This document shows, in pieces, positions 17,482 through 26,222 of a stretch of DNA of 62,972 bases. The position numbers and the translations under genes were made by a program. This DNA is from an uncultured Clostridia bacterium (lineage in GTDB: Bacteria > Bacillota > Clostridia > Oscillospirales > Acutalibacteraceae): the NCBI GenBank assembly GCA_947625485.1, contig CANQOP010000012.1:1-62972 (forward strand), given 5' to 3'. Positions within the stretch are counted from its first letter, which is position 1. Every line of letters begins with the position of its first letter. The notes beneath the pieces were generated by a model. It saw only the letters and a list, made by a program, of their open reading frames with translations, was not told where the DNA came from and made no database searches.

Positions 17482-18083
17482 TAGTTAAACCTGTTCATAG
17501 CTTCCTGAGTTTTTCCGTCGAGTATTAGCTCTACAGCCTCTGCGGTGTTTTTGCCGATTTTCTCAAGTGCCTTTATTTCGTCGTCCGAAAACTTTGAGAG
17601 CACCCACGCGGCAAGGTCGTAATTCGGATTAGGCTTGTTTCCTATTCCGATTTTTACCCTCGGAAATTTGTCGCTTCCGCTAAGATATATGATATTTTTC
17701 ATTCCGTTTTGACCGCCGTCGCTTCCTTTCAGGCGGATACGCATTTTGCCGACATCTAGGTTAATGTCATCTAATAATATTACAACGTTTTCGGCGGGAA
17801 TTTTGTAGAAATTCATAGCCTCCACGACCGCCTCTCCGCTGTTGTTCATATAGGTCGAGGGCTTCATAAAAAGTACTTTGTGGGAGCCTATACGACCCTC
17901 GCCTACGGTAGATTTAAACTTGACGCGGTTAACGCGCGCGCCGAATTTGTCAGAAAGGTAATCTATCATCATAAAACCCGCGTTGTGGCGCGTGTTTTCG
18001 TACTTTCGGTCAGGATTTCCCAGTCCCACGACAAGATATTCAATTGAATTGTTTGAAAAAGTTTTTTTGGTTTTTCCGAACAT
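17481..18083 (-). CDS. pth: peptidyl-tRNA hydrolase
   Basis: 200 residues, family length. It cleaves peptidyl-tRNA released prematurely from ribosomes. The family core is clear: YLVVGLGNPDRKYENTRHN with the catalytic His of the TRHN segment, the FMKPSTYMNNSGEAV motif and the DDINLDVGKMRIR motif with the conserved Asp, then GSDGGQNGMKNI. Gene order prs-pth-mfd is the classical Firmicutes one. The first ~12 residues are a short lysine-rich extension. Confidence 0.96.
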   Translation of the reverse strand: MFGKTKKTFSNNSIEYLVVGLGNPDRKYENTRHNAGFMMIDYLSDKFGARVNRVKFKSTVGEGRIGSHKVLFMKPSTYMNNSGEAVVEAMNFYKIPAENVVILLDDINLDVGKMRIRLKGSDGGQNGMKNIIYLSGSDKFPRVKIGIGNKPNPNYDLAAWVLSKFSDDEIKALEKIGKNTAEAVELILDGKTQEAMNRFN

Positions 18084-18120
18084 AGTTTTACTCCGATAGT
18101 AAATTAATGCATTAAACTAT

Positions 18121-18155
18121 TAATATAATAATACAGACTAATATAATAATACAGA
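18121..18155. repeat. short tandem direct repeat
   Basis: The 18-base unit TAATATAATAATACAGAC occurs at 18121-18138 and again, missing only the final base match, at 18139-18155, followed by a partial third unit. It lies between pth and the prs terminator and looks like simple slippage. No function is suggested. Confidence 0.6.
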
Positions 18156-18178
18156 AATACAGACAAAACCAACCAAAA

Positions 18179-18199
18179 GGGGATACGTAGCCGTACCCC
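18179..18199 (-). terminator. prs terminator
   Basis: On the minus strand a G4/C4 stem with an inner TACG/CGTA pairing (one bulge) is followed by TTTTGGTTGGTTTTG, about 30 bp after the prs stop codon. If efficient it would separate prs from pth-mfd. Confidence 0.6.
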
Positions 18200-18227
18200 C
18201 GGGTATTATATGTATGTTTTTTACGGT

Positions 18228-19187
18228 TTAGTCGAAAGCGGCTGTAAACGGCTTGTCGTTGTAGATACGAGCGATAGCCTCAGCGAATACAGGCGCAGTC
18301 GGGAGAACAGTGAATTTATCTATCTTCTTCTCTTTTGTGAGAGGAACGGTATCGAGGAGAACAAGCTCCTTAATTACGGAATTTTTAATTCTCTCGATAG
18401 CAGGACCGGAGAGAACTGCGTGAGTAGCGCAGGCGTAAACCTCGGTTGCGCCGCCGATTTCCATAATAGCTTTTGCACCGTTGCAGAGAGTGCCTGCCGT
18501 GTCAATCATATCGTCGAGAATGATGACCTTCTTGCCCTTAACGTCGCCGATGATGTTCATAACCTCGGATACGTTAGCCCTCGGGCGTCTCTTGTCGATG
18601 ATTGCGAGAGATGTTCCGATTTTGCTTGCGAAGTTCCTGGCTCGTGTAACCGAGCCGAGGTCAGGCGATACAACAACGTAGTCGTCAGCGTTGTTACCGA
18701 CCTTTTCTCTCATATGATCCGCAAGAATTCCCGCACCCTTGAGGTGGTCAACCGGAATGTTGAAAAAGCCCTGAATCTGGTTAGCGTGGAGATCCATTGT
18801 GAGAAGTCTGTCAGCGCCTGCGGCAGTGATGATGTCCGCGCAGAGCTTTGAGGAGATCGGATCACGGGGTTTGGCTTTTCTGTCCTGACGCGCGTAGCCA
18901 AAGTACGGCATAACCGCTGTAATTCTCGCAGCGGACGCTCTCTTCATGGCGTCAATCATTATGAGCATTTCCATAAGGTTGTCGTTTACGGGCGTACAGG
19001 TGGATTGTACGATGAAGCACTCCGAACCTCGGACGGACTCGTCAATGGAAACCGAGATTTCTCCGTCAGAAAATTTCTGACACGTGGATTTGCCCAGAGG
19101 CAGTCCCAAACATCCTGCGATACCCTGAGCAACCTCAACGTTTGAGCTTCCTGTGAAGATTTTGATGTCTTTTCCGTGAAAATTCAT
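18228..19187 (-). CDS. prs: ribose-phosphate pyrophosphokinase
   Basis: 319 residues, family length. It makes PRPP from ribose 5-phosphate and ATP for nucleotide, His and Trp synthesis. The class I family features are plain: FSDGEISVSI, the YFGYARQDRK flexible loop, DLHANQIQGFF, VVSPDLGSVTRA and the PRPP-binding loop VIILDDMIDTAGT. Start ATG 19187 has AGGAG upstream. It is followed 45 bp upstream (19233) by the glmU-type gene, giving the conserved glmU-prs order. Confidence 0.97.
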   Translation of the reverse strand: MNFHGKDIKIFTGSSNVEVAQGIAGCLGLPLGKSTCQKFSDGEISVSIDESVRGSECFIVQSTCTPVNDNLMEMLIMIDAMKRASAARITAVMPYFGYARQDRKAKPRDPISSKLCADIITAAGADRLLTMDLHANQIQGFFNIPVDHLKGAGILADHMREKVGNNADDYVVVSPDLGSVTRARNFASKIGTSLAIIDKRRPRANVSEVMNIIGDVKGKKVIILDDMIDTAGTLCNGAKAIMEIGGATEVYACATHAVLSGPAIERIKNSVIKELVLLDTVPLTKEKKIDKFTVLPTAPVFAEAIARIYNDKPFTAAFD

Positions 19188-19232
19188 TTTGTTTTCTCCT
19201 TAACCTTAATTACTATATTGATATATAATTTT

Positions 19233-19982
19233 TTAACAACTGTAGCCCTTGCTTACTGCGATTTTCTCAAGCTCCTTAAGCTGACTCGGATCGTTTGCGC
19301 CGAGAACCGTGTCCGAGCTTGCCGCCGTGAAAGCGCCGATTTTTTCATTTTTCTTTAAAAGAAGTTTAAGTGCGTCAGGAAGATAATATTCATTAGCGTT
19401 ATTGTCAGACTTTATCTCGCCGAGTACGGAAAGCAGCTTTTCCGTGTCGAACCAGAATCCGCCTGAGTTGACCTCGTTTATCGCGGCTGTCGCCTCGTCT
19501 GCGTCCTTCTGCTCGACTATAGCGACCACGTCTCCGCTTACGCCGCGAACGATTCTTCCGTATCCCGTCGGGTCGTCCACCTTTGCAGAGATAACCGTGG
19601 CGGCGTTATTATTATTTTCGTGATAATTGTATGAATTGAGAATGGTTTCACTGTCCATAAAAGGAGCGTCTCCGTTGAGGATGACCACATTGCCGCCCGT
19701 GTTTTTAAGAAAATCCTTAGCCTGCAAAACCGCGTGACCCGTGCCGAGACGTTCAGCCTGATAGACCGTATGAACGGGAAAGCCGAGCGTTTCGACAAAT
19801 TCTTCTATATATTCCTTTCCGAAGCCCTTGACTATACAAATGTTGTCAATACCCGCGCGTTTTACGGAATTTATAACCCACCTTAGCATAGGCTCGCCGA
19901 GAACCTCAGCGAGCGGTTTCGGTTTGTTAATTTTCATTCTTTTACCCTCGCCGCCGGCGAGAATGACCGCACATTTACCCAT
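19233..19982 (-). CDS. GlmU-type uridylyltransferase domain without the acetyltransferase half
   Basis: 249 residues. The nucleotidyltransferase domain of GlmU is complete: LAGGEGKRMKINKPKPL signature (VILAGGEGKRM), QAERLGTGHAVLQAKD, ILNGDAPF with the metal-binding Asp, GYGRIVR, and NSGGFWFD. It would form UDP-GlcNAc from GlcNAc-1-phosphate and UTP. The protein stops at LGANDPSQLKELE, exactly where the left-handed beta-helix acetyltransferase of normal ~450-residue GlmU would begin; no remnant is found before prs. Context still matches glmU-prs-pth-mfd. The GlcN-1-P acetylation step must therefore be encoded elsewhere, if present. Confidence 0.85.
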   Translation of the reverse strand: MGKCAVILAGGEGKRMKINKPKPLAEVLGEPMLRWVINSVKRAGIDNICIVKGFGKEYIEEFVETLGFPVHTVYQAERLGTGHAVLQAKDFLKNTGGNVVILNGDAPFMDSETILNSYNYHENNNNAATVISAKVDDPTGYGRIVRGVSGDVVAIVEQKDADEATAAINEVNSGGFWFDTEKLLSVLGEIKSDNNANEYYLPDALKLLLKKNEKIGAFTAASSDTVLGANDPSQLKELEKIAVSKGYSC

Positions 19983-20164
19983 TATTTCCTCCGACTGATA
20001 AAAAGTAACGGAAAAAGCCGTTAAATGTATGACAGATAAGTATATTATCGCATAGAATGGCGAATTTTCAAGATAAATTTGTAAAAAATTTTTATTTTAT
20101 TTGTTTTATACATAATATTTGTAAATTTTAACAAACATTTATTGCAAATTTTTTTATTTTGTTA

Positions 20165-20193
20165 TTCCATTTTTTGGATTTGTTTGTTATAAT
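20165..20193 (+). promoter_or_regulatory. probable ppdK promoter
   Basis: A consensus -10 TATAAT at 20188-20193 stands 17 bp after a weak -35 (TTCCAT, 20165-20170). It is 75 bp upstream of ppdK. The leader between contains a small hairpin (TGCGG ... CCGCA, near 20215-20235) before the GGAGG site. Confidence 0.5.
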
Positions 20194-20268
20194 ATACGTT
20201 AGACTGTTGAGTCGGTGCGGTTATTTATGCCGCATCTAATAATTACTTATTTTTAGGAGGTAATTCCA

Positions 20269-22899
20269 ATGGCAAACAAATGGGTTTATTTGTTTACTGA
20301 AGGTGACGCTACAATGCGTGAACTTCTCGGCGGTAAGGGCGCGAACCTTGCTGAGATGACAAAGTTAGGTCTTCCTGTTCCTCAGGGCTTCACGGTATCT
20401 ACCGAGGCTTGCACTCAGTACTATGAGGACGGCAGACAGATTAACGACGAGATTATGGGTCAGATTATGGACCATATCGAGAAGATGGAAGAAATCACAG
20501 GCAAGAAGTTCGGTGATAAGGAAAATCCGCTTCTCGTTTCAGTACGTTCGGGCGCACGCGCTTCTATGCCCGGTATGATGGATACAATCCTCAACCTCGG
20601 TCTTAACGAGGAAGTTGTTGAGGTAATGGCTAAGAAGTCCGGCAACCCGCGTTGGGCTTGGGACTGCTACAGAAGATTTATCCAGATGTTCTCCGATGTT
20701 GTTATGGAAGTAGGCAAGAAATACTTCGAAGAGCTCATTGATAAGATGAAGGCTGAAAAGGGCGTAACTCAGGACGTTGAGCTTACGGCTGACGACCTTA
20801 AAGAGCTGGCTAACCAGTTTAAGGCTGAATATAAGGATAAAATCGGCGCAGATTTCCCGACAGACCCGAAGGAACAGCTCCTCGAGGCTATCAAGGCTGT
20901 ATTCCGTTCGTGGGACAACCCCCGCGCAAACGTATACCGTCGTGACAACGATATTCCCTACTCTTGGGGTACCGCTGTTAACGTACAGATGATGGCGTTC
21001 GGTAATATGGGCGATACATCGGGTACAGGCGTTGCGTTCACACGTAACCCTGCTACAGGCGAGAAGAAGCTTATGGGTGAGTTCCTTATGAACGCGCAGG
21101 GCGAGGACGTTGTCGCAGGTGTTCGCACACCTCAGCCTATCGCTCAGCTCAAGGAGGTTATGCCTGAGGTTTACGAGCAGTTTGTCGGTATCTGCAACAC
21201 TCTTGAGGACCACTACAGAGATATGCAGGATATGGAGTTCACAATCGAGGACAGAAAGCTCTATATGCTCCAGACACGTAACGGTAAGAGAACTGCCAAG
21301 GCTGCTCTCAAAATTGCCTGCGACCTCGTTGACGAGGGTATGATTTCCGAGCAGCAGGCTGTTGCTATGATCGACCCGCGTAACCTTGATTCACTTCTCC
21401 ACCCGCAGTTTGACGCCGAGGCTCTTAAGAAGGCTGAGCCTATCGCTAAGGCTCTCGCTGCCGCTCCCGGCGCTGCATGCGGTAAAATCGTGTTCACAGC
21501 CGACGACGCTAAGGAATGGTCTGACAGAGGCGAGAAGGTTGTTCTCGTTCGTCTCGAGACTTCACCCGAGGACATTGAGGGTATGAAGGCTTCTCAGGGT
21601 ATTCTCACAGTTCGCGGCGGTATGACATCTCACGCAGCGGTTGTTGCCCGCGGTATGGGTACTTGCTGCGTATCAGGCTGTTCTGCAATTGTTATGGACG
21701 AGGAAAACAAGAAGTTTACACTCGCAGGTAAAGAGTATCACGAGGGCGACATAATCTCCTTCGACGGTACAACAGGTAACATCTACGACGGCGCTATCCC
21801 GACTGTTGACGCTACAATCGCCGGTGAGTTCGGCAGAATTATGGCGTGGGCAGATAAGTATAGAAAACTTAAGGTAAGAACAAACGCTGATACACCCGCA
21901 GACGCTAAGAAGGCCCGCGAGCTCGGCGCTGAGGGTATCGGTCTATGCCGTACAGAGCATATGTTCTTCGAGGGCGACAGAATTGACGCTTTCCGTGAGA
22001 TGATTTGCGCTGATACAGTAGAGGAGAGAGAAGCTGCTCTCGCTAAGATTCTTCCTGTACAGCAGGGCGACTTTGAGGCTCTTTACGAGGCTTTAGAGGG
22101 TAACCCCGTTACTATCCGTTTCTTAGATCCGCCGCTCCACGAGTTCGTTCCTACAACTGAGGAGGATATTAAGAAGCTCGCAGACGCACAGGGCAAGACA
22201 GTTGAGCAGATTAAGGCTATTATCGACAGCCTCCACGAGTTTAACCCGATGATGGGCCATCGTGGCTGCCGTCTCGCAGTAACATATCCGGAGATTGCTA
22301 AAATGCAGACAAGCGCTGTTATCCGTGCGGCTATCAACGTTTCCAAGGCTCACCCCGACTGGACAGTAGAGCCGGAGATTATGATTCCGCTCGTTGGCGA
22401 CATCAAGGAGCTTAAGTACGTTAAGAAAGTAGTTGTCGAGACTGCCGACGCTGAGATTGCTGCCGCAGGCGCAGACCTCAAGTACGAGGTAGGTACAATG
22501 ATTGAGATTCCCCGCGCGGCTCTTACAGCTGACGAAATCGCTACAGAGGCTGAGTTCTTCTGCTTCGGTACTAACGACCTTACTCAGATGACATTCGGCT
22601 TTAGCCGTGACGACGCAGGCAAATTCCTCGACGCTTATTATGACGCTAAGATTTTCGAGAACGATCCGTTCGCTAAGCTCGACCAGAACGGCGTCGGTAA
22701 GCTTATGGAAACGGCTCTCAAGCTCGGTAAGGCTACCCGTCCTTCGCTTCACTGCGGTATCTGCGGTGAGCATGGCGGCGATCCTTCCTCCGTTGAGTTC
22801 TGCCACAAGATTGGTCTTGACTATGTATCCTGCTCACCGTTCCGTGTTCCGATTGCACGTCTCGCTGCTGCTCAGGCTGCAATCGCTGAGAACAAGTAA
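20269..22899 (+). CDS. ppdK: pyruvate, phosphate dikinase
   Basis: 876 residues, standard length. It interconverts pyruvate, ATP and phosphate with PEP, AMP and pyrophosphate; in gut anaerobes it mostly serves pyrophosphate-linked glycolysis. Seen: N-terminal ATP-grasp (LLGGKGANLAEMTKLGLPVP; SVRSGARASMPGMMDTILN), the phosphohistidine segment GGMTSHAAVVARGMG near 455, and the C-terminal PEP/pyruvate barrel with GLCRTEHMFF, FGTNDLTQMTFGFSRDD and the late LHCGICGEHGGDP catalytic Cys. It is monocistronic with its own promoter and terminator. The regulatory kinase/phosphatase is not in the window. Codon use is strongly biased, consistent with high expression. Confidence 0.98.
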   Translation: MANKWVYLFTEGDATMRELLGGKGANLAEMTKLGLPVPQGFTVSTEACTQYYEDGRQINDEIMGQIMDHIEKMEEITGKKFGDKENPLLVSVRSGARASMPGMMDTILNLGLNEEVVEVMAKKSGNPRWAWDCYRRFIQMFSDVVMEVGKKYFEELIDKMKAEKGVTQDVELTADDLKELANQFKAEYKDKIGADFPTDPKEQLLEAIKAVFRSWDNPRANVYRRDNDIPYSWGTAVNVQMMAFGNMGDTSGTGVAFTRNPATGEKKLMGEFLMNAQGEDVVAGVRTPQPIAQLKEVMPEVYEQFVGICNTLEDHYRDMQDMEFTIEDRKLYMLQTRNGKRTAKAALKIACDLVDEGMISEQQAVAMIDPRNLDSLLHPQFDAEALKKAEPIAKALAAAPGAACGKIVFTADDAKEWSDRGEKVVLVRLETSPEDIEGMKASQGILTVRGGMTSHAAVVARGMGTCCVSGCSAIVMDEENKKFTLAGKEYHEGDIISFDGTTGNIYDGAIPTVDATIAGEFGRIMAWADKYRKLKVRTNADTPADAKKARELGAEGIGLCRTEHMFFEGDRIDAFREMICADTVEEREAALAKILPVQQGDFEALYEALEGNPVTIRFLDPPLHEFVPTTEEDIKKLADAQGKTVEQIKAIIDSLHEFNPMMGHRGCRLAVTYPEIAKMQTSAVIRAAINVSKAHPDWTVEPEIMIPLVGDIKELKYVKKVVVETADAEIAAAGADLKYEVGTMIEIPRAALTADEIATEAEFFCFGTNDLTQMTFGFSRDDAGKFLDAYYDAKIFENDPFAKLDQNGVGKLMETALKLGKATRPSLHCGICGEHGGDPSSVEFCHKIGLDYVSCSPFRVPIARLAAAQAAIAENK

Positions 22900-22924
22900 T
22901 AGCAAACAAATATCAATAAACCGC

Positions 22925-22954
22925 AAAAGGCTCGGACAAATCCGAGCCTTTTCT
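22925..22954 (+). terminator. ppdK terminator
   Basis: Stem AAAAGGCTCGGA / TCCGAGCCTTTT with a CAAA loop and TTTTCTTT, 25 bp after the ppdK stop. Confidence 0.9.
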
Positions 22955-22977
22955 TTGTATAAGTGTGAAATAAAATA

Positions 22978-22997
22978 GGGAAGGCGATCGCCTTCCC
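22978..22997 (-). terminator. palindromic terminator of the HTH gene
   Basis: A perfect 20-bp palindrome (GGGAAGGCGA and its complement) directly after the HTH stop codon; on the minus strand it is followed by TATTTTATTTC. It also faces the ppdK transcript, so the two hairpins insulate the convergent genes. Confidence 0.7.
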
Positions 22998-23001
22998 TTA
23001 A

Positions 23002-23283
23002 TTATTTATGTTCGTCAAAATATTTAATTAAATTGTATATTAACTCTATTTCGCTTTTACTGTAGCCGTCGAGAATAATATTTCTCTTATTATCAATCCC
23101 TAAAAGATAATCAGTCGATACGTGAAATAATTTTGCGAGCGCAACCACATAGTGTGTGGTGGGAGTAGATAAACCCATTTCCCACGCATTTACCGAGCTT
23201 CTTGTAACGTCAAGTTTTTTTGCAAGCTGTGATTGCGAATATCCTGCATCTCCCCGTAAATTTTTTATCATTTCAGAAAGCAC
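23002..23283 (-). CDS. XRE-family helix-turn-helix regulator
   Basis: 93 residues from the GTG at 23283, which has GAGGTG at six-base spacing; another GTG nine bases upstream lacks room for a ribosome site. The HTH is clear in the first 60 residues (IKNLRGDAGYSQSQLAKKL then VTRSSVNAWEMGLSTPTTH), followed by VVALAKLFHVSTDYLLGID, the usual end of the fold, and a short C-terminal tail. No ligand or sensor domain. It is divergent from licD with a 250-bp A+T-rich gap, so it may control licD/tagD, itself, or neither. Confidence 0.85.
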   Translation of the reverse strand: MLSEMIKNLRGDAGYSQSQLAKKLDVTRSSVNAWEMGLSTPTTHYVVALAKLFHVSTDYLLGIDNKRNIILDGYSKSEIELIYNLIKYFDEHK

Positions 23284-23352
23284 AAATATCACCTCTTAAT
23301 AATTATAATCTACATAAACAGATAATTAATTATCAATTAGTGTATATTTTAA

Positions 23353-23381
23353 TTGACAAAATTTTTAAATTGTTTTATAAT
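23353..23381 (+). promoter_or_regulatory. promoter for licD-tagD
   Basis: Consensus -35 TTGACA (23353-23358), 17-bp spacer, consensus -10 TATAAT (23376-23381). The leader to licD is ~150 nt and contains a small hairpin (AGTCC ... GGGACT, 23479-23496). The promoter lies in the gap shared with the divergent HTH gene. Confidence 0.75.
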
Positions 23382-23531
23382 ACAAGTGATGTAATTAAAA
23401 AATATTTTACTTTATTCTTTATTATATAGGACTTTAATAGGCTTTAAGATTTATGTCAAATATTATTGAATAACATACAGTCCTTGGAGAGGGACTCTAA
23501 TAATTAATATTTTATTGTACGGGGGGTTATT

Positions 23532-24362
23532 ATGGATTTAATTGATAAAAAATTACCTCAGGTTAAGAAAGTAGAGGTTGAAATTTTATGTATGGTTCAT
23601 GATTTTTGTGTAAAGCACAAATTAAAATACACCTTAGCTTATGGCACGCTTCTCGGTGCGATTCGTCACAAGGGATTTATTCCATGGGATGACGATATTG
23701 ATATATGGATGCCAAGAGAGGATTATGAAAAATTCATTGAGTTATGGAACAAAAATCCTGTGAACGGTTTTTTCCTGCAAACCCCATATAACGAACCGGA
23801 GTTTACACAGAATTTTTCTAAAATAAGAAAGGACAATACTACATATCTTCAGGAGGGTGAGGAGGATAAGCATTATCATAAAGGTATTTTTATTGATATA
23901 TTTCCTCTTGACAGGATAGCTTCATCAAGTTTAAAAAGAAAAATGCAGACATTTGATGCATTTTTTATGATGCTTTATTCAAGAAAGCATGTTCCGCCAA
24001 AAGGAAACGGAATAAAAAAGCTTATTTCACACATTGCGCTTGCAGTTGTACCAAAATCGAAATATGATAGTCTTAGGCTGAAATTAGATAATTCTATAGC
24101 AAATAAATCATCGGAAGACGGTGGATATAAATTTTTTGGTTCTATGATGTCGCTTTCAAAGGTTCCTTACTCTTCAAATATGTTTGATGATATGGAAGAA
24201 CTGTTATTTGAGGGTAAAAAATTTATGGTTACTTCAATTTATGAGGAGGTGCTCACTAAATTCTACGGAAATTATATGAAGCTCCCTCCTGTTGAACAAA
24301 GGGTATGGGCTCATCATCCTGTTCTTATAGATTTTGAAAACAATTACGACAAGATTAAATAA
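23532..24362 (+). CDS. LicD-family phosphotransferase
   Basis: 276 residues behind a GGGGGG-type ribosome site. LicD proteins transfer phosphorylcholine or related phospho-groups from CDP-linked donors to cell-surface glycans. The signature is intact: LAYGTLLGAIRHKGFIPWDD with the acidic DDDIDIW metal-binding cluster at about residues 55-62, then GIFIDIFPLD. It precedes a cytidylyltransferase gene by 14 bp, so the pair probably makes and transfers a CDP-activated alcohol such as glycerol phosphate or choline. The A+T-rich codon use differs from the flanking housekeeping genes. Confidence 0.88.
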   Translation: MDLIDKKLPQVKKVEVEILCMVHDFCVKHKLKYTLAYGTLLGAIRHKGFIPWDDDIDIWMPREDYEKFIELWNKNPVNGFFLQTPYNEPEFTQNFSKIRKDNTTYLQEGEEDKHYHKGIFIDIFPLDRIASSSLKRKMQTFDAFFMMLYSRKHVPPKGNGIKKLISHIALAVVPKSKYDSLRLKLDNSIANKSSEDGGYKFFGSMMSLSKVPYSSNMFDDMEELLFEGKKFMVTSIYEEVLTKFYGNYMKLPPVEQRVWAHHPVLIDFENNYDKIK

Positions 24363-24376
24363 GGTAGGGTGCTGGG

Positions 24377-24805
24377 ATGAAAAAGTATAAGGTTGGTTTT
24401 ACAACAGGTGTATTTGATTTGTTTCATGTAGGGCACTTAAATTTGCTTGAGCGCTGTAAGTCTATGTGTGATTACCTTATAGTGGCGGTTTGCGGTGATG
24501 ATTATGTGACTCAGATAAAGAAAAAAACTCCTGTTTTTTCTGAAGAAGATAGAATCAGAATTATTGGAGCGCTTAAATGTGTAGATGAGGCTTCGACGAT
24601 AACATTAGAAGAAATTGATGATAAAATAAAGGCTTTGGAAAGATTTCATTTTGATGTGCTGTTTTCGGGTGATGACTGGAAAGGCTCTGAAAGATACAAC
24701 AGAACCGAGAAACAGTTTGCAGAGTATGGTGTAAGTATAGAGTACCTGCCATATACAAAAGGTGTTTCTACCTCTCGGATAAAGGAGACACTTAGAAACA
24801 AATAA
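24377..24805 (+). CDS. glycerol-3-phosphate cytidylyltransferase-like protein
   Basis: 142 residues, family length for TagD-type nucleotidyltransferases. It should activate an alcohol phosphate with CTP. The HxGH motif is present in TGVFDLFHVGHLNLLERC (about 11-28), and the C-terminal STSRIKETL motif completes the active site. It follows licD closely, and together they suggest CDP-glycerol or CDP-choline-type wall decoration. The exact alcohol cannot be told from sequence. Confidence 0.85.
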   Translation: MKKYKVGFTTGVFDLFHVGHLNLLERCKSMCDYLIVAVCGDDYVTQIKKKTPVFSEEDRIRIIGALKCVDEASTITLEEIDDKIKALERFHFDVLFSGDDWKGSERYNRTEKQFAEYGVSIEYLPYTKGVSTSRIKETLRNK

Positions 24806-24911
24806 TGTTATGAATTTTCTAAATATATTAAAGATGAATAATTGTGTTAAACAGCGTAAGCGTAAAAATAAACATGTTTGTAAATACAGTTATTATTAAA
24901 GTCTAACAGAA

Positions 24912-24949
24912 ATGATTATCCCCCTGTTTTTAATCAGGGGGATAATCAT
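24912..24949. terminator. bidirectional terminator after tagD
   Basis: A 15-bp stem (ATGATTATCCCCCTG and its complement) with a TTTTTAAT loop. It lies between tagD (plus) and the leftward rubrerythrin gene. Confidence 0.8.
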
Positions 24950-24999
24950 TATGTGTTTTTTATTTTCGAGGGTTCAGAGAATCCCGTGAGACAAAGTTA

Positions 25000-25542
25000 T
25001 TAACCGAAATATCTCTTTAAGAGACCGGCAAAGCCTGCGCCGTGTCTCGCCTCGTCCTTAGCCATCTCGTGAACTGTATCGTGGATAGCGTCGAGGTTCT
25101 GCGCCTTAGCTCTCTTTGCAAGGTCAAATTTGCCTGCACAAGCGCCTGCCTCAGCCTCGGCTCTCATTTTGAGATTTTTCTCGGTGGAATCTGTTACAAC
25201 CTCGCCGAGAAGCTCTGCAAACTTAGCAGCGTGAACAGCCTCTTCGTAAGCGTACTTCTCGAATGCTGCGGCAATCTCTGGGTAGCCTTCTCTGTCGGCA
25301 ACTCTCGCCATAGCAAGATACATACCGACCTCGCTGCACTCGCCGTTAAAGTTGTCTCTGAGGTCTTTGATAATATCCTCGCTTACGCCCTGAGCCTCTC
25401 CTACGATATGTACGGTAGCGTAGCCCGCGTCCTCCTTAACCTCGTTAAACTTAGAAGCGGGAGCTTTGCAGATAGGGCACTGCTCAGGAGCGGAATCTCC
25501 CTCGTGAATGTATCCGCATACAGTACAAACAAATTTTTTCAT
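25000..25542 (-). CDS. rubrerythrin with N-terminal rubredoxin domain
   Basis: 180 residues. The rubredoxin-type FeS site is at the N-terminus ([12 protein letters not shown] ... CPICKAP), followed by a four-helix ferritin-like di-iron domain with ExxH pairs ([10 protein letters not shown] and [10 protein letters not shown]). This 'reverse' domain order is known from clostridial NADH peroxidases that detoxify hydrogen peroxide and oxygen. The Glu residues of helices one and three ([15 protein letters not shown]) are present. Single gene with strong GGAGGA ribosome site; suits an anaerobe exposed to brief oxygen. Confidence 0.92.
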   Translation of the reverse strand: MKKFVCTVCGYIHEGDSAPEQCPICKAPASKFNEVKEDAGYATVHIVGEAQGVSEDIIKDLRDNFNGECSEVGMYLAMARVADREGYPEIAAAFEKYAYEEAVHAAKFAELLGEVVTDSTEKNLKMRAEAEAGACAGKFDLAKRAKAQNLDAIHDTVHEMAKDEARHGAGFAGLLKRYFG

Positions 25543-25679
25543 AGTGTGTTTCCTCCTTAAATTTTTAAATTATAATAACATTTTTTAAAAAATTTGTAAA
25601 GTTTTTTGATATATAATCTGTAATATTTTTAGTTTAGATTAATATATATTTATTGATTTTATACGAAAGGGAGATCTTT

Positions 25680-26222
25680 ATGCCTAATATCTATCTTAGT
25701 CCGTCTCTTCAGGAATGGAATCCGTATGTTGACGGCGGTAACGAGGAATACTATATGAATCTGATAGCCGACGCTATGGAGCCTTATCTGCGGGCGAGCG
25801 GCATCGACTTCACAAGAAACAGTCCCGAAATGTCTCTGCGTCAGGCGATTAATCAAAGCAATGCAGGTAACTACGACTTACACCTTGCTATCCATTCCAA
25901 CGCTTCGGGAGAGGCAAATGCGGGAAAGAATAAGGGAGTAGAGGTATATTATTATCCGACAAGCGCCAAGGGTGAGAATTTTGCGAATATAGTCGCGACG
26001 AACTACTCAGACCTTTATCCGGACCCCAATAAGGTGAGAACAATTCCTACCACGACACTCGGAGAAATACGTCTCACTCGCGCTCCGTCCGTTCTTATTG
26101 AGACCGCATACCACGATAATCCCGAGGACGCACGCTGGATTCGCGACAATATAGACAGCATTGCCCGAAATCTTTCAAAATCAGTCGCCGAAACATTAGG
26201 AGTTCCATTCGTAGAGCCTTGA
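25680..26222 (+). CDS. N-acetylmuramoyl-L-alanine amidase (Amidase_3-like)
   Basis: 180 residues from ATG 25680, with AAAGGGAG six bases upstream. The fold markers of zinc amidases are present: a second-ligand Glu pair (GGNEEYYMNLIADAMEPYL), LHLAIHSNA with the third ligand His, GVEVYYYP, and a late SVLIETAYHDNPED with the catalytic Glu. The usual N-terminal HGG histidine is replaced by a SPSLQEWNP segment. There is no signal peptide or wall-binding domain, so it is either released by lysis, moved by a holin, or works in the mother cell during sporulation. It is not next to other phage genes. Confidence 0.8.
   Translation: MPNIYLSPSLQEWNPYVDGGNEEYYMNLIADAMEPYLRASGIDFTRNSPEMSLRQAINQSNAGNYDLHLAIHSNASGEANAGKNKGVEVYYYPTSAKGENFANIVATNYSDLYPDPNKVRTIPTTTLGEIRLTRAPSVLIETAYHDNPEDARWIRDNIDSIARNLSKSVAETLGVPFVEP

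Noticed and set aside
18210..18851. 213-residue plus-strand open frame antisense to prs
   Set aside because: Shadow of a highly conserved gene on the other strand; no ribosome site and unnatural composition.
20210..20240. Regulatory RNA in the ppdK leader
   Set aside because: Only a small 5-bp hairpin and no recognised motif.
20539..21213. Long minus-strand frames within ppdK
   Set aside because: Shadow frames caused by strong codon bias in ppdK; no starts with ribosome sites.
23479..23496. Riboswitch in the licD leader
   Set aside because: Only one 5-bp hairpin; no known riboswitch core could be recognised.
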